DNA of 22,884 nt from an uncultured Candidatus Saccharibacteria bacterium. Its GTDB lineage: Bacteria; Patescibacteriota; Saccharimonadia; Saccharimonadales; Saccharimonadaceae. The notes under the pieces are model-generated. The model saw only the letters and a program-made list of their open reading frames with translations, did no database searches and had not been told where the DNA came from. Positions 6,959-13,282 of the stretch are shown one piece after another (position 1 is the first letter of the stretch; the number at the start of each line of letters is the position of its first letter). The stretch spans positions 1 to 22,884 of the forward strand of contig CAMUQR010000006.1 in NCBI GenBank assembly GCA_947097085.1, written 5' to 3'. The translations under genes and the position numbers were made by a program.

Positions 6959-8095
6959 TTATTGTAATAATTGTGTGACGGCCTGGTGGATTTTGTCAGC
7001 GTTCTCTTGCCAACTGAGGCTATCGGCGAAGATTTTGCCTTGTTTGATTAAGTGCTGTTGCAATGACGCATCAGTTAAGACCTGAGTGATTTTTTGACTC
7101 AAATCACTAGCGGAGTGGGGATTAAAATAGACCGCCGAACCACCACTGGATTCGTGTAAAACTGGAATGTCGGAGGCGATGACTGGAGTATTAACCGTCA
7201 TGGCTTCAACAATCGGCATACCAAAACCTTCGTACAAAGACGGTAAAATATGGAGGCTGGAGCGATGTAATAAATTGGCAATTTCTTCATCGCTTAAGCC
7301 AGAAAGTTGCAAAATTGTTGGTTGATCCTGATTAGCCTCGTCAATTAAAGCTTGGGCTTGTTGATTACTCCAACTTTGACTGCCAGCAATGACGAGCTTA
7401 TAGTCTTGGCGGAGATTTTTGGGTAGTTGCAAATAAGCCTGAATCAGCGTAGGCAGGTTTTTACGTGGTTCAAAATTGCCGACGAAACTAATGTATTTTT
7501 GATTCTGAAGCTCAGCTGGGAGCTGGATAGTGGTAGTTTTGGGATTGAAGTCTCGAAATAGGTCACTCACGGGAATTGGCAGAGCTAAAATCTTATCGGG
7601 ATTGATATGGAACTCCTTGATAATTTCGTTTTTAACGGCTTGTGAAACGGTGAGGATGAGATCGGCGTGCTTGAGCGTGCGAGGCACAACGCGACGAAGA
7701 TGAGCGAGATTCTTTGCTTCGACCAGTTCTGGAAAATATAGATAAGTTAGGTCGTGAACGGTAGTGATTGATAATTTAGATTTGGCGGTGCACCAGGTTG
7801 CAAAATTTGGGAAAAAAGTCACGTCGACCGGTTTTAAAAACAAATCAAAAGGCAATCGCAACCCATAACTATCAAGTTTGGCGTAGATTTTTAGGGGAAA
7901 ATTGAGCACTTGATAATTTGTTAAGCTGGTTTGCGGTTGAGGCCGTTTATTATGAAAATTAAAATAAAATCCCTCAGTCTGAAAACCGGGATGTTGGCTG
8001 AGTGCCTCGAACAAGCGCTTTGAGTAGCCACCAACACCTGAGAGGCGGTGTTCGGCAACTGGATCGAGATTGAAGTGAGCGGTAATTGATTTCAT
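6959..8095 (-). CDS. Glycosyltransferase family 4 (GT-B fold)
   Basis: A 378-residue GT4 enzyme. The N-terminal acceptor domain has HRLSGVGGYSKRLFEAL (16-32) and TVHDLTYLYFPEL (112-124). The C-terminal donor-binding domain has FVGNFEPRKNLPTLIQAY (204-221) and the EX7E motif EGFGMPIVE (289-297), which grips the sugar nucleotide. It should act at the inner face of the membrane, adding one sugar, often mannose-like or rhamnose-like, to a growing glycan. Its ATG overlaps the TGA of the preceding GT4 gene (ATGA). Unlike other internal genes here it has no Shine-Dalgarno, but TGATACAAT lies 6 nt before the ATG, so it may have its own leaderless promoter. Donor and acceptor are not predictable. Confidence 0.9.
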   Translation of the reverse strand: MKSITAHFNLDPVAEHRLSGVGGYSKRLFEALSQHPGFQTEGFYFNFHNKRPQPQTSLTNYQVLNFPLKIYAKLDSYGLRLPFDLFLKPVDVTFFPNFATWCTAKSKLSITTVHDLTYLYFPELVEAKNLAHLRRVVPRTLKHADLILTVSQAVKNEIIKEFHINPDKILALPIPVSDLFRDFNPKTTTIQLPAELQNQKYISFVGNFEPRKNLPTLIQAYLQLPKNLRQDYKLVIAGSQSWSNQQAQALIDEANQDQPTILQLSGLSDEEIANLLHRSSLHILPSLYEGFGMPIVEAMTVNTPVIASDIPVLHESSGGSAVYFNPHSASDLSQKITQVLTDASLQQHLIKQGKIFADSLSWQENADKIHQAVTQLLQ

Positions 8096-9270
8096 GATTT
8101 TATTGTATCATCTTCAGAAAAATATAGGGGAATAATCTGATCATGCACAATTTTAGTAAAATTAAATTTCTGCTCAAAAGTCTGACGTGCTTGAGAAGCG
8201 AGCTGACGGGCGAGGCCGGGCTGATTAATAATTTTAAGCATAGCTTGTTCCAGCGCCTCGGCGTCACGAGGCGGAATCAAAAGACCGTTATGCTGATCGG
8301 TGATGATTTCAGGATTTCCACCAACCTTTGTGGTGATAATTGGCAGTTGTAGCATACAGGCTTCAATCAGGGACAGGCTAAGCCCTTCGTGATAAGTCGG
8401 CATCAAAAAACAATCAACCGATTGTAGCGTGTCTAGTGGTTGATTAAGATATCCTAAAAAATGGATATGGGTATTGCCTTGGGCTATTTTTTTAAATTTT
8501 TGATTGTCTGGCCCGTCGCCTATGATTAATAACTGGCAATTGGCGTGGCTTTTGTGAATAGAATTAAAAGCCGTAATCGCTTCCGCAATGCCTTTATCTT
8601 TAACTAATCGACTGGATGTGGCAAAAGTAAAACAGGATTGAGCCTGTTGATGGTGAGTTGGGTGTTTGTTGGTGCTGATGATATCGTTAACACCATTTGG
8701 AATAATGATGGTTTTTTGCCAGAAAGGATGTGTGTTCTTGATGTGCTGACTAATGGCGCTTTTTTCACTTTGAGAAATCAAAATTAGACGATTAATCTTA
8801 GAGGTGAGTTTTAAGATAGTTTTACCGATAGGATTTTTGAAGTGAACTTGAGTGTTTTGGAGAATATGCTTAAGATCGGCATGATCAGTCCAAAAAACTT
8901 TAATGCCGAGGTGATGCGCTGCTAAAGTACCAGCAATAAAATCATCACGACTGTGAATGTGGACAATCTGTGGTTGGTGAACTTTAAATAAACGTCGGTA
9001 GAAGCAATACAAGCGGATTTGCCATAAAAAATACAGTGGTGTTAAAACAATCCGCCAGCCAGCAAAATTTTGATGTTTGAGCCAGGGTGATTTAATGGTT
9101 GGTAGGTTGGACTGTTTGGCAGAATCAAGCAACTGTTGATGGCCGGAGACAATAGTGGCTTGTAAGTTATTGTGCACTAATTCCTGAGCTAATAAAATCT
9201 GATATTTTTCAGCACCGCCAAAATCAAATTGGTTGGCGTTGCGAATTAAAATTACATCAGTTTTAGTCAT
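8092..9270 (-). CDS. Glycosyltransferase family 4 (GT-B fold)
   Basis: A 392-residue GT4 enzyme. The N-terminal domain starts VILIRNANQFDFGGAEKYQILLAQEL, the usual glycine-rich GG(A/V)E acceptor-side loop, and includes VHIHSRDD and ISQSEK. The C-terminal domain has IIPNGVN (189-195), SSRLVKDKGIAEAI (219-232), IIGDGPD (249-255) and EX7E as EGLSLSLIE (295-303), followed by GGNPEII. It would transfer a sugar from a nucleotide donor at the cytoplasmic membrane. It heads a two-gene GT4 unit. Its candidate promoter lies between it and the divergent exporter operon, with the -10 only 6 nt before the ATG and no Shine-Dalgarno. The placement beside Wzm/Wzt suggests it works on the same exported polysaccharide. 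Confidence 0.9.
   Translation of the reverse strand: MTKTDVILIRNANQFDFGGAEKYQILLAQELVHNNLQATIVSGHQQLLDSAKQSNLPTIKSPWLKHQNFAGWRIVLTPLYFLWQIRLYCFYRRLFKVHQPQIVHIHSRDDFIAGTLAAHHLGIKVFWTDHADLKHILQNTQVHFKNPIGKTILKLTSKINRLILISQSEKSAISQHIKNTHPFWQKTIIIPNGVNDIISTNKHPTHHQQAQSCFTFATSSRLVKDKGIAEAITAFNSIHKSHANCQLLIIGDGPDNQKFKKIAQGNTHIHFLGYLNQPLDTLQSVDCFLMPTYHEGLSLSLIEACMLQLPIITTKVGGNPEIITDQHNGLLIPPRDAEALEQAMLKIINQPGLARQLASQARQTFEQKFNFTKIVHDQIIPLYFSEDDTIKS
8102..8110 (-). promoter_or_regulatory. Possible internal extended -10 before the second GT4 gene
   Basis: TGATACAAT on the minus strand (8110-8102) is an extended -10 ending 6 nt before the ATG at 8095. It lies inside the last codons of the upstream GT4 gene, so it could be a coding coincidence. 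The missing Shine-Dalgarno at this start makes a leaderless start plausible. Confidence 0.35.
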
Positions 9271-9276
9271 GAAGTT

Positions 9277-9305
9277 ATTTTAACTAAACTTGAAATAAAT
9301 CACAA
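9277..9305 (-). promoter_or_regulatory. Promoter of the GT4 pair (leaderless candidate)
   Basis: On the minus strand, TTGTGA (9305-9300), 17 nt, TAAAAT (9282-9277). Six nt remain to the ATG at 9270. It overlaps the divergent exporter promoter on the plus strand. Confidence 0.5.
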
Positions 9306-9318
9306 CGTCTACTATAAT
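9290..9318 (+). promoter_or_regulatory. Promoter of the polysaccharide-export operon
   Basis: TTGAAA (9290-9295), a 17-nt spacer and a consensus TATAAT (9313-9318) precede the ATG at 9332 by 13 nt. The leader would be about 6 nt and has no Shine-Dalgarno. It overlaps the minus-strand promoter at 9277-9305, so the two directions may compete for polymerase. Confidence 0.7.
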
Positions 9319-9331
9319 AACTAGCGTATTT

Positions 9332-10129
9332 ATGAGATTTTTACATGAAAAAAATCGTGCCATTCTCAGTGAAATGGTTCGAACCGATTTTAAAGTCAGA
9401 TATCAGGGCTCAGCCTTGGGTTATTTATGGTCATTATTGAAGCCGTTAGCGATTTTTTCAATTATGTACATTGTGTTTACGGTAGTGTGGCCAGTGGCGA
9501 AAGGTGTGCCACATTATGAAGTGTATTTATTACTCGGCATTATGTTGTGGAACTTTTTCACAGAAGCGACAATTTTGGGTGCGAGTTCAATTGTGTCGCA
9601 CGGGTCGCTTATTCGCAAAATTAATATTCCGCGTTATTTAATCGTTATTGCCTCGACTGTGTCAGCGTTGATTAATCTAGGCCTGAGTCTCGTGGTGGTG
9701 TTTGTGTTTGCGCTATTATCAAGGGTGCAATTTAATTGGCATTTATTGACATTAATTCCAGTGTTGTTGGAATTGTTTATCTTCACGCTCGGTGTGGCGT
9801 TTTTGTTGGCGACGCTCTATGTGAAGTTTCGCGATATTTCTTATATCTGGGAAATTTTATTGCAGGCTGGTATGTATGGTAGTGCGATTATCTTTCCACT
9901 GGTGAGTGTGTCACCGAGCTTGCAGAAGTGGTTTTTCTTAAATCCAATGGTGCAAATTATTCAAGACGCTCGTTATGCGTTATTACATTCACCCGAAGTG
10001 CTGACTATTTGGTCCTCAAATGCTGGACCATGCTTGACGATTTTTCCGTTTGCAGTCATCGTATCGATTTGTATTGTTGGAAGTGTCTATTTTAAGAAAA
10101 AATCAAAGTATTTTGCGGAGAATGTCTAA
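9332..10129 (+). CDS. wzm: ABC-2 type polysaccharide exporter permease (Wzm/TagG type)
   Basis: A 265-residue permease with about six membrane segments. The N-terminal amphipathic region carries LSEMVRTDFKVRYQGSALGYLWSLLKPL (about 12-39), the signature of O-antigen and teichoic-acid exporter permeases. Length and topology match Wzm/TagG. Together with the next gene it forms a transporter that moves a lipid-linked polysaccharide, finished on the cytoplasmic side, across the membrane. The stop overlaps the ATPase start in TAATG. The chain type, whether an O-antigen-like glycan or a teichoic-acid-like polymer, cannot be told from this gene. Confidence 0.92.
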   Translation: MRFLHEKNRAILSEMVRTDFKVRYQGSALGYLWSLLKPLAIFSIMYIVFTVVWPVAKGVPHYEVYLLLGIMLWNFFTEATILGASSIVSHGSLIRKINIPRYLIVIASTVSALINLGLSLVVVFVFALLSRVQFNWHLLTLIPVLLELFIFTLGVAFLLATLYVKFRDISYIWEILLQAGMYGSAIIFPLVSVSPSLQKWFFLNPMVQIIQDARYALLHSPEVLTIWSSNAGPCLTIFPFAVIVSICIVGSVYFKKKSKYFAENV

Positions 10130-11334
10130 TGGCTAAAAATCAAAAAACCGAACCAGCAATTGAGATTTGTCATCTAAAAAAGAGTTTTATTATTCCTAAA
10201 TATAATAATAATTCTTTAAAACAAATTATTGTTAACGGTTGGAAACGCAACGAAAAACAAGTTCATAAAGTGCTGGATGATATTAGCTTCACCATCAATA
10301 AAGGCGATTTTTTCGGAATTGTTGGTCGTAATGGTAGTGGTAAATCAACTTTGCTCAAAACGATTTGTGGGGTTTATTCACCAGATAAAGGTGAAATTAA
10401 ACTGCACGGCAATCTAACGCCGTTTATTGAGCTGGGGGTTGGCTTTAATCCGGAATTATCTGGTCGAGACAATGTTTATTTAAACGGTGCTTTGCTTGGT
10501 TTTTCGCGCCAACAAATGAATCAAATGTATGACGAAATCGTGGAGTTTGCTGAACTTGAGGAGTTTATGGATTTAAAACTAAAGAACTACTCGAGCGGTA
10601 TGCAAGTTCGTTTGGCGTTCTCAATCGCTATCAAGGCCAAGAATGATATTTTGATTTTTGATGAAGTGTTGGCGGTCGGTGATGAGGCTTTTCAGAGAAA
10701 ATGTATTGAGGTGTTTGAAGAGTATCGAGCGAACGGTCAAACGATTGTGCTTGTGACTCATGATATGGGCACTGTCAAGAAGTTCTGCAATAAGGCTGTG
10801 CTAATTAAAGATGGCAAAATCGATACGATCGGTGATCCATTACGGGTGGCTGCGAAATATAGCAATATGAATGAAAAATTCATCTATGATCGAGTGAGTC
10901 ATCTGATTGATGATAATAATGGTGGTGTGACGACAAGGATTCTTGATGCGACTTCAAATAAAGAAAAAGACTTATTTAAAGTAAAAGAGAAACTCAAAGT
11001 TGATATCTCATGGAAAAAACATCTCAAAGCTGACTGCGTGACTATTGATTTATTTAGACGGGATGGATTACATGTGGCGAACTTTGTCTCGAATCGTGAA
11101 GGTGTGCCAAGTTTACTTGGCAAAAACCAAGTTTCGGTTGAGATTGAATTAAACGTAACGCCTGGTCCGTATTTTTTGGCAGTGGAATTATGGTCAAAGG
11201 ATTGTCAATATCGCATTGCGAACTTCAATCCAGCTGGTGAGTTTGGCATAAAGTATGATTGGAGCTTAAGTGATCATGATTTTGGTGGAGTGACGAGTTT
11301 GAAGAAACAATGGACAGTGAAAGGAAAAAAATGA
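10129..11334 (+). CDS. wzt: Polysaccharide exporter ATPase with C-terminal Wzt-like domain
   Basis: A 401-residue protein. Residues 1-245 are the ATPase: the long N-terminal loop typical of Wzt/TagH, Walker A GRNGSGKS (66-73), signature YSSGMQVR (154-161), Walker B DILIFDEV (173-180) and His211. Residues about 262-400 form an extra beta-sandwich (TRILDATSN; KEKLKVDISW; ADCVTIDLFRRDGLHV; GPYFLAVELW; HDFGGVTSLKKQWTV), the layout of the Wzt C-terminal domain. In O-antigen systems that domain recognises the modified end of the chain before export. Its presence suggests the glycan made here is capped or has a specific recognised end. GGAG lies 8 nt before the ATG, which overlaps the permease stop. 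Confidence 0.92.
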   Translation: MAKNQKTEPAIEICHLKKSFIIPKYNNNSLKQIIVNGWKRNEKQVHKVLDDISFTINKGDFFGIVGRNGSGKSTLLKTICGVYSPDKGEIKLHGNLTPFIELGVGFNPELSGRDNVYLNGALLGFSRQQMNQMYDEIVEFAELEEFMDLKLKNYSSGMQVRLAFSIAIKAKNDILIFDEVLAVGDEAFQRKCIEVFEEYRANGQTIVLVTHDMGTVKKFCNKAVLIKDGKIDTIGDPLRVAAKYSNMNEKFIYDRVSHLIDDNNGGVTTRILDATSNKEKDLFKVKEKLKVDISWKKHLKADCVTIDLFRRDGLHVANFVSNREGVPSLLGKNQVSVEIELNVTPGPYFLAVELWSKDCQYRIANFNPAGEFGIKYDWSLSDHDFGGVTSLKKQWTVKGKK

Positions 11335-12596
11335 AGCAAATTAAAAATTTAATTATCGGTGGTGGTATCTCTGGTTTAACAACCGCTTATTATCTCAAAA
11401 AAGATTTTTTAATCGTCGAAAAAGAGCAAGAACTTGGTGGTTATTGTCGCACAATTCATAATCCAAATTATGTTTGGGATTATGCTGGGCATTTTTATCA
11501 TTTTAAAACTGAACAAATGAAGCAATTATTCTTAAGCCTGGTTGAAGAAGATGAAATCATCACTCAAACTAAAGTTACCAAAATTTATTACAAGGGTAAA
11601 TTAATTGATTATCCTTTTCAGTCTAACATTCACCAATTAGAAAAAGATGAATTATTGGAGTGTGTGTATGATCTCTTTTTTAAAGAAGAAAAAGAAACTT
11701 ATGATAGCTTTTTGGATATGCTGTATGGCAAATTCGGCGGTGCGATTACTGAGAAGTTTTTAAAACCCTATAACGAAAAGCTATATGCGACTGATTTAAC
11801 AACCTTGGACCGCGATGCGATGGGTCGTTTCTTTCCTTATGCTAATCTATCGGACATTATTAAGAATTTTAAAAACAATCAAACTGTCACATATAATGAT
11901 CATTTTTTGTATCTGAAGCAAGGCACTCAATATTTTATTGATAAATTGCGAGCTCAGATTGATCAAGATAGTATTATCTCTGGTGTGAAGGTTGAAAAAA
12001 TCGATTTAGGGCAAAAAGTTGTACAGCTGAGTGATGGAACGGCGATTGCTTATCAAAACTTAATCAACACCTCTCCTTTGAATCAGTTTTTTGAAGTGCT
12101 GGGCGATGATTATTCTCAGATTTTGTCGGAAATGTCATTTAATAAAGTTTTAGTTTTTAATCTGGGATTCAATAAAAAGTCATCAAAATATAATCAAGAA
12201 CATTGGGTATATTTCCCAGACAAAACATTGAATTTTTATCGAGTAGGCTTCTATGACAATATTCTTAATCAAGATAAACTTAGCTTGTATGTTGAAATTG
12301 GCTTCTCAAAAGACACTTCAATTGATGTTGAGAAAGAGCTAGCAAAAACCCTTGATGGTTTACGAGCAGTTGAGATTTTAGATGATGAAATTGAGCTAGT
12401 TGATAAATCGGTGATTATCATGGATCCAGCGTATGTGCATATTAATGGTGATACCGATAAAAAAATTACTTCTATCAAGGAACGGCTTGAACAGCAAAAT
12501 GTATATACCACTGGTCGTTACGGTAAATGGACCTATAGTTCAATGGAAGATTGTATGACTTGGGCATATGATATTGCGCAACAGCTCAACAATTAA
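11331..12596 (+). CDS. FAD-dependent oxidoreductase, UDP-galactopyranose mutase-like / amine-oxidase superfamily
   Basis: A 421-residue flavoprotein. It starts with the Rossmann FAD motif LIIGGGISGLTTAYYL (7-22), the ribose-binding Glu30, and ELGGYCRT (34-41), then DYAGHFYHF. Near the C-terminus, YTTGRYGKWTYSSMEDCM is the second FAD contact found in UDP-galactopyranose mutases and protoporphyrinogen-oxidase-like enzymes. Being directly behind Wzm/Wzt, an activity on a nucleotide sugar, such as making UDP-Galf, is the best guess. I do not give a glf symbol because the spacing and length do not prove it. I chose the ATG at 11331 over an earlier start in the same frame because AAGGA sits 5 nt upstream, the ATG overlaps the Wzt stop (ATGA), and it begins right before the Rossmann strand. 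Confidence 0.78.
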   Translation: MKQIKNLIIGGGISGLTTAYYLKKDFLIVEKEQELGGYCRTIHNPNYVWDYAGHFYHFKTEQMKQLFLSLVEEDEIITQTKVTKIYYKGKLIDYPFQSNIHQLEKDELLECVYDLFFKEEKETYDSFLDMLYGKFGGAITEKFLKPYNEKLYATDLTTLDRDAMGRFFPYANLSDIIKNFKNNQTVTYNDHFLYLKQGTQYFIDKLRAQIDQDSIISGVKVEKIDLGQKVVQLSDGTAIAYQNLINTSPLNQFFEVLGDDYSQILSEMSFNKVLVFNLGFNKKSSKYNQEHWVYFPDKTLNFYRVGFYDNILNQDKLSLYVEIGFSKDTSIDVEKELAKTLDGLRAVEILDDEIELVDKSVIIMDPAYVHINGDTDKKITSIKERLEQQNVYTTGRYGKWTYSSMEDCMTWAYDIAQQLNN

Positions 12597-12601
12597 AATT
12601 G

Positions 12602-12616
12602 ACTGCAAGTTGCAGT
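12602..12616. repeat. 15-nt inverted repeat after the FAD oxidoreductase gene
   Basis: ACTGCAAGTTGCAGT is a perfect inverted repeat, with 7-bp arms around a central G, starting 6 nt after the oxidoreductase stop. As RNA it would be a short 5-bp hairpin with no clean U-run, so it is a poor terminator. It could equally be an operator for the promoter 23 nt downstream. Confidence 0.4.
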
Positions 12617-12638
12617 TATTGATACTCTACTAATTTTA

Positions 12639-12667
12639 TTGACTATTATAAACTTTAGCATTATAAT
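12639..12667 (+). promoter_or_regulatory. Near-consensus sigma-70 promoter with a real leader
   Basis: TTGACT (12639-12644), a 17-nt spacer and TATAAT (12662-12667) form one of the best promoters in the window. Transcription would begin near 12674, leaving a leader of about 42 nt to the ATG at 12716 with a weak AGTAGG 5 nt before it. This differs from most unit heads here, which have almost no leader. Confidence 0.7.
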
Positions 12668-12694
12668 AATAGACGATTAACCAACGTCATTATT
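12665..12694. promoter_or_regulatory. Inverted repeat over the -10 and transcription start
   Basis: AATAAT-A-GACG (12665-12675) pairs with CGTCATTATT (12685-12694): 10 bp with one bulged A and a 9-nt spacer. It overlaps the end of the -10 box and the predicted start. It could be an operator, or in part a hairpin at the 5' end of the mRNA. Confidence 0.4.
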
Positions 12695-12715
12695 TAGCTT
12701 TGAAAGTAGGTTTAT

Positions 12716-13282
12716 ATGAAAACAAAACAAACAATTAGTAAAATATATATCATTCTAGTGATTTTAATTTCCGCATATGTCATCTTAGCGAAGGTGTTTA
12801 GTTTTTTCCCATTTGAGTCAAACACTACTCATAATATTCAAACACCAGCCTCGAGTGACAACAGCACCAAACAATCTTCTGAGCAATCCCCAACTACACC
12901 AAATAGCAGCGATTCAACCGCCCACAAAGCGACTGATCAACCAAAAACCCCCATTCAAAATGAAGGTCAAGATCCAAATCAAGCCAGCGATATTACTGGT
13001 TATATTAGTAATAAAACCGTCAACACTCAGTCTAAAAAACTCACTATTCGAGTAACGATTAATCAATTCTTACATACTACCGGCAAGTGTACTTTGAATC
13101 TAGTTAACGGCTCAAAAATGCTGACTTATACCTCCCCGACGATTGACAATCCATCATCAGCTACTTGCCAGGGATTTGATGTGCCGCTTGAACAATTATC
13201 AGCTGGCAAATGGTCAATCAAAATCAAAGTCGAAGCCGATAATAAAACCGGCATCATCAACGGCAGTGAGGTGGAAATCTAA
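12716..13282 (+). CDS. Single-pass membrane protein with Ser/Thr-rich stalk and two-cysteine domain
   Basis: A 188-residue protein: one membrane segment (about 10-31), a low-complexity Ser/Thr/Gln/Pro stalk (about 36-92) that would span the wall, and a small beta-rich extracellular domain (about 93-188). The domain has GKCTLNLVNGS (Cys125) and SATCQGF (Cys151), the only cysteines, probably a disulfide. This pattern and the strand order after it match the protein at 6377-6901, so I read them as paralogues. It is the first gene of a two-gene unit; its stop overlaps the start of the lysozyme-like gene (TAATG), implying the two proteins are made together. No family is recognised. A wall-spanning partner or receptor for the next protein is a guess. 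Confidence 0.72.
   Translation: MKTKQTISKIYIILVILISAYVILAKVFSFFPFESNTTHNIQTPASSDNSTKQSSEQSPTTPNSSDSTAHKATDQPKTPIQNEGQDPNQASDITGYISNKTVNTQSKKLTIRVTINQFLHTTGKCTLNLVNGSKMLTYTSPTIDNPSSATCQGFDVPLEQLSAGKWSIKIKVEADNKTGIINGSEVEI

Noticed and set aside
11310..11330. Upstream ATG at 11310 as the start of the FAD oxidoreductase.
   Set aside because: It adds seven residues before the Rossmann strand and lacks the AAGGA spacing and ATGA overlap seen at 11331.
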